From Rhabditoides inermis (Eukaryota; Nematoda; Chromadorea; Rhabditida; Rhabditidae): a stretch of DNA of 64,000 bases. Every line of letters starts with the position of its first letter. The first letter of the stretch is position 1. The DNA lies in the NCBI GenBank assembly GCA_963966185.1, contig CAWZYM010000155.1:134501-198500 (forward strand), given 5' to 3'. Shown piece by piece: positions 36,905-49,085 of the stretch. A model generated the notes under the pieces. The model made no database searches, was not told where the DNA came from, and saw only the letters and a list, made by a program, of their open reading frames with translations. A program made the translations under genes and the position numbers.

Positions 36905-38500
36905 CTACAATAGGAAGCCTCTCACATCCGAGAACACATCCGGATCGAGTTGTTGATTGCAGACTCCAGTGAGGGCGCATATCCAGTGATCGAAGTACGA
37001 AGAGTCCACACTCTTATTCACGAAGCCGTGAACGGGAGAGTTCGGGTCAGTGCTCTGAACAGTGTCGGTCGAATGGACATGCAACCTCCCGAGTCACCTC
37101 AATCAGCACACCACCCACAACATGCCGATTCACTGTGCTGTTTCTCCATAGGATGCCACTTCCGGAATCACCCTGAAAAGCGAAGTGGAATCGGGGTTGC
37201 ACCGACGACCCACCATATACATAGTGACAGGAGATGTGCAGAATATGAGGTAGTTGTGTCTGGCACCAGGGCAGTCTGTCATCAATAGCCCAGTCTCCAC
37301 TCGCATCACGGGAGAGGAACGACCCCCTCAACAATTACGTCGTTGAAAATACATTCATAAATTCATACTCATGCAGAAACGTTACACAAGCGAATAGGTG
37401 TGTCACTCACTAATAGTGCGTCTCCCGAATCCGGCGGATATTATCACCCTTCCCGGTCTGGGTTGATCCATCGATTGAACACAGGCGGGTGTCTTGCGAA
37501 CCGTCTGAACACCTGGTGCTATTGCCACGTGGAGGGCTCACCTGGTTGAGAAGTAGTATGGCGATGTCTGGAATGGGGAGCACACCCCGGTCGTCGTAGT
37601 ACTTGCTGGGATAGGCTATCTCGGTGACACTCCTCACTTCATCCGGCCTGCCGGTCGTGGATCGAAGAGAGTGCACGCCAGTCGTCACTATCATCCTGTC
37701 CAAGTCGGGTCGGTGGTACTTCGTGCCCGAACGTCTCAATCATCATCACTCCATATCAACTATCATACCATTCTCATTAGACAACAGTATTTCAACATTG
37801 CATTGATATTGTGAGTAGACTTGTCGAACCTTTTGACTATGTCCTGTCTGCTCTCGTTTGGATCGATACAGTGCGCGGCAGTGAGTACGTGTCTGTCCGA
37901 GATGAGTGTGCCAGTGCATGCCTGCTCGCCGTCTGCAGTCACTCTTCTCCCATCATCCCCCCCTCCACACATACCGAAGTCTATGCTGACAGCAGACGGC
38001 ACTTGGCTCTCCCTCGCCACAGATCCTCCGTTCTTGAACGCACTCTGCGGTGGCTCATATTTACCGCATTCAAACTGACGCTCCTCGTTTTCTTCTCTAG
38101 AAAAAAGTTATATTAGTCAATCACATTTTTGCCGAATATATTTTACTGGCATTACTCGATTATTTAATGATTGGTTCTGCTATGATGGCAAGAGATTATC
38201 CGAACTCTGCGCCCCAACAGTATAGTATAGAAACTTGTATCAAAAGGTGGAGACTAATACGGCGACTGGCATCATATGAACGATGCATCAATAGTCTATT
38301 GGTGTTTTGTCATATAATCAACCAACTCGTCTAGTTTCTCTTCTTCCATAGGTGATTGTTCTTCGAAGAGATCCTCGGTTCCCGGACAAGGTGCAGTGTA
38401 GCAGTGCACTGAACAATTTTGAATAACATTCATTCGCACCAAAGAACAAACCGTTACCTTTCCACATGAGAAGGTGAAAAACTATAAAAAGTATCCACAT
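36905..38500 (-). CDS. Trypsin-like S1 serine protease, secreted, copy A
   Basis: This is an S1 family endopeptidase. ATG 38500 starts a hydrophobic leader (MWILFIVFHLLMWK). An acidic propeptide-like exon follows (EDLFEEQSPMEEEKLDE). The catalytic triad is present: His in VLTAAHC (about 37880), Asp in PDIAILLLNQ (about 37550), Ser in GDSGSGI (about 37160). Copy B matches exon by exon. The last exon ends at TAG 36905-36907.

The junction between the propeptide exon and the exon starting EENEERQFECG (about 38080) is unclear, since the first reads into TAG near 38302. Introns with GAG acceptors are needed before 37734 and 37326, and both phases agree with copy B. No classic IVGG activation site is visible. 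Confidence 0.8.
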
Positions 38501-39193
38501 TTCGATAGGTGTAGTCAATACACAACAGATCGAAGGCGAAAAAATGGGGTGGGGGAAATGTTAGCAAGGAATTAATGAGCTTGACAATATGACGGGTCGA
38601 TCGACAAATGATTGGGTGACACACGATCAAGTGACACAATATTGTGAGCGAGACCATTTCAGTATTGGCCAAGTTCTAGCAACTTTTCCAGCTGTTTACA
38701 AGCAATTGAAAGACGTACGAATGATAGTTTAGGAAAAATAACAGCAAGTTTCTCTGACATAGCGGGAAATCGAATTTCAGAGCAATGGTCATACCATTGA
38801 ACGAAATTATTGAATGAAAGAGCTTTATTTCTATTCATCAGATTTGCATCACACAAAAAATAAGTCCGCTTCTTTTTACAAATAATTTGCGTGCACATTA
38901 CCACTTTCTTGATTACGTACTTCTGTGTTCTATACGCATTCATTCAATCAGCAGTTTGCGCGGTAATACTGTGAATACGATTGGGTTAGTGGGACGCGGA
39001 AGTGAGTGATGAAAAAAGGTGAGTGAGTGCGGTAGTACTAGTATTAAAATACATGAACGAGTGATAGCTTTTTTGTAGCAATGCATCAATAGTGTTTAGT
39101 ATTGCAACGGATGGCATATACGAAGTATTTCTGTGATACATATGTGTTCTCTTCAACCCGGAGACGTCTGGCCCCTTGATTGGGTGTGGAGAA
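38501..39193. other. Short intergenic spacer between divergent genes
   Basis: This holds the upstream regions of the minus-strand protease and the plus-strand serpentine receptor. AT-rich. Nothing else was recognised. Confidence 0.5.
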
Positions 39194-40789
39194 ATGATTG
39201 GAGAAACTGTTCCAGTCAGTCTGCTATTCCTGCGAGGATACACTATGCCGGTCAGTCAATTAGTTATTCATGTTTATTTTGTGTTTATCGAATATCGCAC
39301 ATCCCAATTTTTATGAAAAAAAGGATTTTTTCAGTTCAGTCCATTTACACATTTCCGTCGTTCTTATTGTGTATCAGGATTTTGTACGTTTTTTGGGCAA
39401 GTAAAAATACAAAATACTGCAACTCGTTTTACAGTCTACTCAAAGTTTTGCTGATTTTAGTTGAGATAGTTTACCTGAAAAACGCGGAAGAGTGTGTTTT
39501 CAGAGTGTTGTTTATACGATTCATGACTTTCCAACTGCACGGTTCATAAAACTTGGTTTCTATTGTCAGGTAAGTCGTGATGAAGGTTACAGTGTGTTTA
39601 TTTTTTTCAGGAGCTTATTGACATGGCAAATTTGTGCAACCGCTCTCGAATAGTGGCAGTGTCATTCTTTTTCGGATACTACATACAGTTTCTTCAAATG
39701 TACGTGATGATCGCGATTGATCTGAACAGACTCAGTGCGGTCTGGATGCTGAATTACTCCAAGGTAACGTCACGTAGCCATAAGCAAACCATTCTCGTGA
39801 ACGCTAAAAGTGTAGGAATTGAGAAAGAGAAAAAACAATGTATAGAGATGATGTGAAAATGGTTTGGTTGAGGTGTGGACACGGGGTTTCACTCGCGTCC
39901 TCCTCCTCTCCTGCTCCCTTCTACCACTCGCCACAACTTGGCACATGCTCTATGACCGCGCGTTCTTCTCTCCCAGTTCCGCCGGACTATCCATCGCACA
40001 GTTCCCAACGTTTCTATGGGTGAGAGGGATGAATGGATGGATGGAGGGAGGAGGGGATGCTTTCAGATGAACCACCAGATCATCATAGCTGTGGAGGGTG
40101 CGGTGTCCGTAGCTCTCCTCTTCCCAGCATTCATCTCTACTATTTTTCACATCAACAAGAGATATCTGAAAGTACATTAAAAAAAACATATAGACATATA
40201 AACGCAGTGTCTACTCATGAGAACAATCTTTTCAGTCCACCTCTAGTGCTACTGAGAAAAAGCTTTTCACACTCGCTTTTGTTATGTTCTTTACTATGAT
40301 CATTAGGGTCGTATTTCCGGTGAGGTGGAAATATTGTTTCTGTACCTCTCTCTTTCCCTCTCTCTTTTTTCTTCCTCACTCTCACTTCTCTATTTCCATT
40401 TTCTTTCTATATCCAGATAATGTTCCAGATTCTTCTCTTCTACTTCTTTTCTACTCCAAACATGTTTGACTTTCTGTTCGCACTGAGTGGATATTTCTAT
40501 GATGCGCCTACAGCCTCTCTCCCATGGGTGAGTTTGTCAATTTATTTATTGTATTAATATCGCATGTTTTCTGTTTCTTCTCATACTATCTCTCTATTTC
40601 AGTAATAGAGTAGCAGGATTGTGAGAGGGAGTACGTTTGTGCATTAGTATAAGTTTGTAGGTTCTTCTGGCCACCAATCCTTCTCTGCGATCGGAGTGCG
40701 GGCTGGGTAGGAGAAGAAACAAGGGATCCATTGTTCCGGGGTCGATTTGGAGGACCCTCAACAACCATTCACAGGGACTTCAACACTGA
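39194..40789 (+). CDS. Seven-transmembrane chemoreceptor, serpentine (SRG-like) family
   Basis: Nematode serpentine receptors of the SRG class act in sensory neurons as putative chemoreceptors. Visible parts are a TM exon at about 39612-39762 ending AIDLNRLSAVW, which is typical of SRG-type TM3. An extracellular/TM4 exon covers 39873-40020 (VLLLSCSLLPLATTW). A TM5 exon covers 40068-40173 (VEGAVSVALLFPAF), followed by EKKLFTLAFVMFF. The last TM exons are IMFQILLFYFFS and VLLATNPSLRSE. The stop is at 40789.

The N-terminal exons are uncertain. ATG 39194 is offered because it starts a hydrophobic run, and the exon order up to 39600 is not settled. The 39873 exon uses a GAG acceptor. Confidence 0.7.
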
Positions 40790-41842
40790 AAACCGATAAA
40801 TGACGATGTGTGTTTAGTATGATATTTTACATATAACCCAAATTTTAACTGTGTAGTTTCAAACAGAATAAATAGGAACTCCATTAATGTGTGTATGTCA
40901 ATCACGGAAACACGTATCGCAGTTGTGCAAACATTAGACATTATTTTCATTTTTCATAAATGTTTATGCGGATTTGGTTATTTCTGTACGCTTCCTAACG
41001 ACAAATATTTGTACAGATAAAACCACGCGTCTTTAATTTTTTTCGCCGTTCACCTATAGTCGTTTTGAATCCTATATGCCATCCGTGACATTTCACATGT
41101 TGTGCAGTTTTGTGCAACACAACATGTATATGTATGTCAACAAATATCCAAAACGCGTCCATGAGTAGGAATCGAACCCATGAGCAGCACGCTGCGATTG
41201 CGCACTGGCGGCGCGCTCTACCACTGCGCCATAGAGGCAGTGGTTAACAGATCGAAGAGAGAGCACATGTAGCTCCTTGAGTCTACTATGATGAGAGTTA
41301 ACGAGCAAACATATCGGCGAGAATCAATGACCTCTTAGTGTGAGCCTAAATGGCGCAGTGGTAGATCGCGCCGCCAGAACGCGATTGTTGCGAGCTGCCC
41401 ATGGGTTCGATTCCCTCTCACAAAGCGTTTTGGATCTTTGAAGGTATACATGTTGTGTTGCACGAAACTGCACAACATGTGAAATGTCACGGATGGCATA
41501 TAGGATCCAATCCGACTATAGCTTCCAATAGTTTTCTCATATTTTCGCCAAACCAGGTTGTACCGATATTCAAACATTTCCCCTGTCATTCGATGCATAC
41601 ACACTAATTCATCCAAATTGTGCCAATAATTTTATCAGGCAACCCACGCATCCACGATCTTCATAGATATTGTTAGAAAATGTGTTCTCCTATTGTATTG
41701 CGAACTTAATAACAGTGGCACAATGCAAAAATCATCGTATAAATTATTATATAAAACAGCATTATTTCTAATTCTGAATAATTTTGATCTGCCACAAGTC
41801 ACCGTCGCCAGGAAAACCACTGATCCATTTCAGAGTCGGGAT
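40790..41842. other. Spacer containing a tRNA-like palindrome
   Basis: This spacer lies between convergent receptor and protease genes. Its main content is the large palindrome at 41053-41523, listed separately. No gene was found. Confidence 0.6.
41053..41523. repeat. Large palindrome with a tRNA-like sequence in each arm
   Basis: The outer ends CTATAGTCG/CGACTATAG and CCTATATGCCATCCGTGAC with its complement define arms of about 170 bp (41053-41228 and 41347-41523). Each arm carries a tRNA-like block. The right arm reads AATGGCGCAGTGGTAGA and GGTTCGATTCC. The left arm has the complement GGAATCGAACCCATGAG. The arms have diverged, so neither forms a full cloverleaf. It is a fold-back element with two outward or inward tRNA heads. 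Confidence 0.8.
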
Positions 41843-43305
41843 CTACAAAAGAGGCTCATACTGAGTGAGAATGTCTTCATTGTCACCCTTTGGAAGGTGT
41901 CTGGTTCGGGCGGTGCATACGCCCGTGAGAAGACATATCCAGCTATCGAAGAACTGGATATCAGTGCACACATTGATCATTCCTCGCACCTTGGAGTGCG
42001 GGTTGTTGCTCTGATAGATTGTTAGAGTATCGGTGGAAGGGGAGCCTCTCTCACCTGAATGACCACGCACCCGAGTATGTGTTGGCTGGTGTTGGCGTGC
42101 TTCCAGATGATGCCACTTCCGGAATCGCCCTAAGAAATGTACCACAAAGCAATCATAATGAAACCTACTCCGTAGAGTACAACGGGCGAAGTGCAGACGA
42201 GTAGTTTGTTGTGGCTCTCCTCCTCGCAGTCACTAGCTAGCATCAGCTTCTCCACTCGCATCACAGAAGATTTGGCGCCCTCTGCAATACAGCTCCTCGA
42301 ATGCCTTCGCGCTACTGCTTCAGTGACAATTTCGAAGAGAGTCACTGCACAATCTTAATCACATTATGTGCTCTTCACTCACTAATCGACACTCTTCCGA
42401 ACCCCGCGGATAGAATTGTTCTGCTAGGACGCGGCTCGTTTGCTGACTGTATGCATGCCGGCAATTTGCTCACAGGCTGAAATGTTTTCATGATTCGTGC
42501 TATCTAATATCAAACTAACCGAGTCAAGCAGCAATATCGCGATGTCTGGTATGTGGTATATCTTCCCTCCGTCATTGTACTGGATGGGATACGCGACTTC
42601 CACCACATTCCTCACATCATCCGGCTTCCCAGACATCGACCTCTTGGAGTGGATTCCAGTCGTCACTCGGATACCGTACAGATCAGAGCGGGGATACTCC
42701 AACCCGCTTCGGCTAAATAAGCTGTCAGTCTCTTCGAAACTTTTTCGCCGCTGCTATGACAACCAGATCGGATAACTATTCAAAATCTGTTCGAAGACAT
42801 CGTTTTCAACAATTGGCGCCCACCTTCTTACAATCTGCTTCTGCAGTCTTTCTTCTTGCGCATCGATGCAGTGTGCGGCAGTGATCACATGTCGATTTGA
42901 GATCAGCGTCCCCGTACAACCCTGCTTACCGTCTGCAAATCAATCAATACAAATACATAGGTGAGTACAGCTAATCATGATTAATCTGGCAATCATTGTC
43001 CTACCGAAGTCAATACTGACTGCGGAAGGCACTTCGTTTTCCTTCGCTGGCGGTCCGCTATTCTTGAACACTGACTGAGGCATGGTTTAGAATGTTCTGA
43101 CCGCAGGTGAACTTCCGTTCCTCGTTCTCTTCTCTGCAGACAGTTTATATTGTATTCTTTTCTCCTTTTCAACGTACTCATCCAGTTTTTCTTCCTCCAT
43201 CGGAGAAGGCTCCTCAAATAGATCTTCAGCTTCCGGACACGCCGGAATGTATGTATAAACTGAATCATCTATCATAATTACAAAATAGTTCAGAAATATT
43301 TCCAT
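41843..43305 (-). CDS. Trypsin-like S1 serine protease, secreted, copy B
   Basis: This is a paralogue of the gene at 36905-38500. ATG 43305 opens a short hydrophobic leader (MEIFLNYFVIM) and an acidic segment (EDLFEEPSPMEEEKLDE). The triad is complete: His in VITAAHC (about 42885), Asp in PDIAILLLDS (about 42530), Ser in GDSGSGIIW (about 42115). The end is YEPLL and TAG at 41843. Exon phases equal those of copy A.

One frame break lies near 43085. FTCGQN and PQSVFKN are in different frames, with one extra base in a short run. The two genes probably arose by local duplication, now separated by a receptor gene. Confidence 0.8.
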
Positions 43306-43648
43306 ATGAGTGATTGTAGACAGAACACACGAAACCACATATGTTCTTGTCCGTAGTGACTAGTTTGAAGTGGCTAGTAGCTGACTAGTTGGCGTTCAGT
43401 GAGCGCATGGAATTTATTATCACCCTTCCCATTGCTTCACACTACAACACTGTTTTAATGTGATACGATTATATACAAAAAATAACGTCTCAATAGTTGT
43501 CGTCGTCAGATGCGCGAAACAACCCAAAACATTTTCGACATTTTAGCGCGCAGAGATATAGCACAACAATAAGAAGTGAAGAATACAATATAGGCAAGAT
43601 CTTGTAGGCTGACGCCGGGAGAATACAGTTTAGCGACAGTTTAGCGAT

Positions 43649-43691
<43 letters not shown>

Positions 43692-44062
43692 AAGACATTC
43701 ACTGCGCTACCGCTGCGCCTAACCTACCATCGCGCATAAGTTCAATCAACCCAGCCGCTCATCTCAGTGACGACACATCTCTCAGAACGTCACAGAACTG
43801 TTTGAAACCGATTTCTGTTCACGAAAGTGCAGTAAATCCAAGAACCCAAACAACAGAGATGAAAACGCCTTGCTTTGATAAGTTTATAATTTATTCTCTA
43901 ATCTGATCGAGATTAAACATGAACACGAACATGAACAAGGTAAGTACGATTTGGAGAAAAAGGTGAGTGATAAAAGGAAAATCATTATATCATAGGTATG
44001 CGGGAAAGGAATGAATAAGTTGGAAAAAGCATATGTGGAAGACGAGGGCGCTCTATTCGTGT
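43306..44062. other. Intergenic spacer with GA tract
   Basis: A (GA)n tract lies at about 43651-43692. No gene was recognised. Confidence 0.6.
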
Positions 44063-45044
44063 CTATGCGCTCTTGCGTCCCGACTTGCTGTTGCCGCGGA
44101 TCGCGGAGAGAACAGACGATAGGTGCTGAAAGGACTGTGCCACTGTGGACGGCTGGAAAGGCAGAGACGGCAGATGAACGTAGGTCGAGGTTTCGCTGGC
44201 TTGCTTCTCTTCCAGAACTTGCATTTTCTTGCGCAGGTTCTCATTCTCGCGTAGCAGCAAAAATAGCTCATTTTCAACAGCATCCAAGTGGGGCTGCTAT
44301 GCCCTGGTACGCACTCTCCAGACCGTCCAGCTCGGATCGTTCACGGATCTCGGACTCCGTGAACTCCCCTCAGCTGATAGTAGCTCTCCTGCAGCTTTAC
44401 CATCGCCAGCACAGCCTTCACCGTCGCCACTCGCAGGTAGAGATCGTACACGAGGGTGAGCATGCCGCCTAGACAGCTCTTCTTCACTCTTTCCCACAGG
44501 ACGGAAATCTGAAAAGAGCGGGAAATAAAGCAGACAGGTGGTTTGAGGCGATCACCTGCACAGTATCCTTTGCGTCGTCCGTACAGCAGTCTCGGCACAC
44601 CACTTTGTCGTCCAGATTCCCCGCAACCGGAGCGCCGTGAAGAACGTGCTCACAACAGACATCGGTGAAGATGTACACTTCCTGAAAATATACATTTTTA
44701 ATTACCGGTAATCACTAACAAGCATGGTATTATACAATACCACACAACGACTATGGTAATCTACAGCATCAGTCTGCTACCTAACGAATACAGTATTGAT
44801 ATTCTACATTACAATACAGCGACTATGGTACAGTAACTCTCCGCAGCCTGACTGCTACGGTGCTATACAGTACCACTCAAGGGGCGTACAGTACCTCAGA
44901 CTTCCCTTTGCAGTCCTTCGAGTGCCGCCCCAGACAATAAACGCAGAGACGGTCGCCGCACGAGCACATCGAGCCCCTCGGGACCTCGTCGCACACCTCG
45001 CACTTGAGGTAGAGCAGGTCCATCGAAGCGAAAGCGTCGGACAT
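44063..45044 (-). CDS. Cys-rich zinc-binding N-terminus plus coiled coil, unknown function
   Basis: ATG 45044 begins an exon with regularly spaced Cys/His (CEVCDEVPRG, CSCGDRLCVYCLGRH, DC). This resembles a small RING or B-box-like zinc module. A second exon has CCEHVL and VVCRDCC. A third gives ISVLWERVKKSCLGG and then a helical, charged region (LRENENLRKKMQVLEEKQ) typical of a coiled coil, ending at TAG 44063.

Two frame breaks lie at G/C runs (44366-44369 and 44290-44293), each one base too many for the coiled-coil frame. I do not recognise the family. A ubiquitin-ligase or scaffold role is only a guess. It is transcribed divergently from GPALPP1. Confidence 0.6.
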
Positions 45045-45618
45045 CTTAACAAGTGCAGATGAGAGGGGACACAGTACGTGGACAGCATACCTCGAGCGCA
45101 GGGGGTAAGTAGGGAGGGGGTAAGTAGAGGGAGGCGCGAGGAGAAACAAGCAGCCAGTGAAGGGCGAATGGCCGCCTTTTACGCCTCCCACAAACCTAGG
45201 GAAATGACTTCAGACATTCAAATCACTTCTAGCAAATGACCGTAGACGGTCGAATCACGGCAGAGTAAGAAATATCACGTTCAGGTGCAAAGTACTGGCC
45301 TGTGGGTGACTAGTAGGAAACTATCTCGCACGAATTTTTCCTACTAGGAAACTAGCTAAATTTTTGACTACTATTGAACCAGTTCAAAAACTAGTAGGAA
45401 AATTTCCTACTAGTTTCCTAGTAGTCTTTTCAAATACAGAGAGATTTGTAGCGTGCATGCTCCAGCCAATGAATTGTGCTTATTAGTGCTACACAACGCG
45501 AGTTGGTTCAAATCTCACACACGTGTTTTTTCCTGTGTTTTTTTTATTTGTTTATATATATACTTTACGTTTGCGTGTATGTATTGTTTACTTGTTTACT
45601 TTGTTTTCAGTCACGTGG
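45045..45618. promoter_or_regulatory. Divergent intergenic region with short palindromic repeats
   Basis: These 575 bp separate two divergent genes, so they probably hold both promoters. At about 45308-45426 several copies of CTAGTAGGAAA and its complement TTTCCTACTAG occur in alternating orientation, forming overlapping hairpins. TTGTTTTCAG ends at 45610, just before the GPALPP1 ATG. Confidence 0.45.
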
Positions 45619-48057
45619 ATGTCGCGTCTTGCGAACGACGCGATGCAATTGCCGTCCCTTGACGACGAGGTGAGTCGACTTTTGCCTCGCCTCGCATGCA
45701 CTACTTTCTATGTGTTGCATAATTCATTTAGGAGGATGAGATCCTCGACTACGATGAGGATGACGGACCTATCGTCGAAGGTACTCGATTATCATTATTA
45801 TTATTGATTATTCGTAATAGATGCAATGTAGAGCCGTCGTCGTCGCGCTCGATCGGTCCAGTGATGCCATCGGTGGCGTCGTCGTCCGATCTGCCCGGCG
45901 TCGACGATCCTGTCACCATCGGTGTGTTATTGTATCATATTTATCAGATGACCACGTGTCTCGTATAGGTCCTTGCATGCCTCCCGGTTTTCCGCACCGT
46001 CCGAGCACGGACGACGAGGCCTATCCCGCTGATCCCAACGCCCACAGACAAGGTGAGGTGGTTTTTTCAATAATATTTTGACGTGATCTTGTTTTGAGTT
46101 CATTTGTGTTTTGCAGACGCGTCTCTGCCGCACGTCGGCTCTCCGGTCGGCCCGTCTCTGCCGGCGCCCCTCTCGGCGTGTGTCGGACCCTCGCTGCCTG
46201 CCTCGATCGGCCCCTCTCTGCCCCCGCACCTCCAGCGCCCCCACCGCCACTCCACACCGCAGCTGCCCACCGTCGCCGGTCAGTGTCTCCTGATAAATAA
46301 ACGTTTGTTTATTGGTACAAGTCACACAATAAAGTGATCGTCGTTATCATGTGCACTTGCAGACATGTCTTCGGATCCTCCGGAGCCGCGGCATATTGGT
46401 CCCGCCATACCGCATGAGCTTCTTCCGAATGGAGATGGGGAGGTGAGTGTGTTGATTTGGTCACGCGGTCGTATCTGTGGCCTCGCAGGAGCACGAGGAG
46501 GAGGAGGAAGAGTTCTTCGGCCCGCTACCGCCCGGACCCGCCGAGGAGGTACGGTGGCGTTACCTTCAGTTTGCATGTTTACATGTTGTATTTAATTGTA
46601 ATATAATCATATAATATAACAAAACGTATTGTATGTTTGTTTTAGTCTAGTTCGTCCCGTGTTGGCGGTGTGGGCCCTGCCCTCCCTCCCGGTATGGTGT
46701 TCCCATCAACTGTCGATGTGCCGGGGGATGACGAAGAGGAGGAGGACGACGATGGAGTCATCGGACCGCTGCCGCCTGGTCAGTACGAGAGGATGTTGTA
46801 CTTTCTCATTATGTAATTGTTTTGTTTATCATGTTTTAAAGATCATAATGCGCATTTCAAAAAGTAGTATTAATGTTATATGGATGGGTGATTGTGGTTG
46901 CAGGTGCGGTGTCGGCGGAGCAGGCGGAATACGAGTACCTCCTTCGCCTCAAAGCCATCAAGGACGAGCAGGAGAGGGAGGTGGGAGATTATTATCTGCA
47001 CACTTCATATAATCCCAATATAATTTTAATTCAGCATTGATTGTGTGTTTCAGAAGAACACAGTGCGCCGCGAGGAGTGGATGACGAGTGTTCCGAAGAA
47101 GATGGGCAACTTTGGCCTGGGTGCGCGCACGTTCCAGAAGGCGAGTGGAGCGGCGCCGGCGACTGCCGACAGCCATCGAGAGTGGACCGAGACCCCTGCC
47201 GAGAAGAAGCGACGTCTCGAGGTGCGTCGTGTGCAAGTCTACGGAGTCAAGCGGTGTCGCTATCTTTATCGCCTCTCTTGGTTTGAATGTTTGAAATCGG
47301 AATTTGGAGTTTCATGTATTTGTGTGCTGAATGATGCGTTGTTGAGAAGAGCGGCGGAATGGACGAGCCGTGTTCGTCATTGGCAGTGGATCCGGAACAG
47401 GCGGCGATTCGAGAGAGGGACGCCCAGCAGGCACACATGGCACAGCAGCTCGCGGTCAGTTACACATCACATTGACTGACATTGATTCACATGTACCGCG
47501 ATGCGGTTCACGAAGAGGAGTCTGGTTATTCGTACAAAACATTCTGAATGGGCTATTTTGTCCTGTATTTGTGATACGTGATAACTACACGATACGTGTT
47601 TGAGAAGTCGCGCGGCGAGGCGCTGATGGACCAGCACGTGAAGAAGCGGAAGACGGACGCCGAGCAGCCCCCGGTGGGTGGAGTGATGGATGGGCATGGT
47701 CATGGTTGTATTGCAGGGCGACGACGGACTGCCTGGCGGGCGCGTCGCATTCAACATCGAGAGGGACATGGCGGTCAGTCCACTGCTCCCTCTTCACTCT
47801 CTCTTATCTGCACTCTCCCATCTATCTCTATCTAATAGTGGTCTTGAGTTTTAGGTGGTATGAATCGTAGCGAAGGTGTACTCATCTGTATTTGTTGATA
47901 GTGCTTGATCATCATACGATGCTAACTGAACCAGTATGCATGATTTGATTTGTAGGTGAGTGGTCTCCGCGGGAATGCGTCAGCCGAGGAGATCAAGAAG
48001 CGATGCGGACAGCTCAGCAGCCGGTTCGGATCCAGCAACAACCAGAAGTACCTCTGA
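45619..48057 (+). CDS. GPALPP1: GPALPP motif-containing protein 1 homologue (DUF3752)
   Basis: This gene belongs to a conserved nuclear family of poorly known role, named for GPxLPP motifs. ATG 45619 lies 8 bp after a TTTTCAG. The repeats are visible as GPCMPPGF, GPAIPHEL, FFGPLPPGPAE, GPALPPGM and IGPLPPG. The C-terminal DUF3752 region follows: REEWMTSVP, FGLGARTFQK, WTETPAEKKRR, then KSRGEALMDQH and FNIERDMA, ending RFGSSNNQKYL at 48057.

Thirteen or so exons are all in frame. Two introns, before 47347 and 47605, end in TTGAG, and the conserved DUF3752 continuation supports both. It is convergent with PIN4. Confidence 0.9.
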
Positions 48058-48364
48058 CTGAGTATCCTCCTTATCCAACAATAGTACCCTCCGCGAAGAC
48101 CAGTGATTATATATCCATGCCTGTACCTCTTCTTGCGAATCTTTTGATCCATATTGTAATAGTTTTGTTTGTCCTGCAGTTTAGGAATGTCCACCGTCTG
48201 TATAACTATATTTCGTGCACGATTGTTCATGTTTCCAAAGTGAGAAATATTTACACCAAGCGGTTGTTGAAATAGAGTTCATTCGCACACAACAACTTAT
48301 GGAAACAACGTGTACCTGTAAACCAAAATATAACAAATGTGTGTTTGCACCGGGATAGGAGAGT

Positions 48365-48855
48365 CTACTTCTTCCCCTCAATCATGATGACGTGGTATCC
48401 GAACTTGGTCTTGACGGGCGGGTCAGTGTAGATGGGTTTGTCGATAGTGCTCTTCTGCAGGTCGAAAGCCGCGTCCTGGAAGGGCCCAGTCATGCTGCCG
48501 CGAGTCATCCAGCCGAGATCACCCTGCAAGGAAGGGATGGATTGAGGGGGAGAGGGGAGGGAGGGCTCACCCCGGAGCGGGCCTTGTCCTCGCTGTACGT
48601 GGCGGCCACCTCGTTGAACTTCATACCCGCCTTCAGCTTCTCGATCGCCTCCAGAGTCTTGCCCTACAAGGCGACGCTCACCCACCCAGTCTCTCATCCT
48701 TCAACCACTCGACCCACCTGCTTCTCGCATAGGATGTGTCGGACCTTGACGGCGGTGCCTCCCTTCATCTCCTTCTTCTCCTCCTTCTCCTTCGCAGGCT
48801 TCGCCCCTCCTTTCGCTCCGCCCTTCGCTGCCGGTGCGGCCTTCTTAGGGGGCAT
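48365..48855 (-). CDS. pinn-4: Parvulin-type peptidyl-prolyl isomerase PIN4 (Par14)
   Basis: Par14 catalyses cis-trans isomerisation of prolyl bonds and has been tied to ribosome assembly and chromatin. ATG 48855 starts the Lys/Ala/Gly-rich N-terminal tail ([13 protein letters not shown]), then [53 protein letters not shown] and [13 protein letters not shown], ending KK and TAG. The three exons are intact and of family length. An AATAAA at 48963-48968 and TTCTAG at 48878-48882 (minus) lie between KIN17 and this gene, fitting trans-splicing in an operon. Confidence 0.93.
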
Positions 48856-49085
48856 ACTGTAATTCATGTTGATCTTTCTAGAATAAAACACTAGAGATAA
48901 TCAGGGATGCATTTGCTACCCAATCAAAAAATTACGGCAATTCAAAACTATAAAAAAAACATTTTATTTACAACCACGATCAAATCCGCGTTCCGAACGA
49001 GAGACAAGTAGTACAAATAATACGAATATCATTTAAAATAATGAGAGATAGCAGCCAATGAATAAGTCACCAATGTCTTCCTTCT

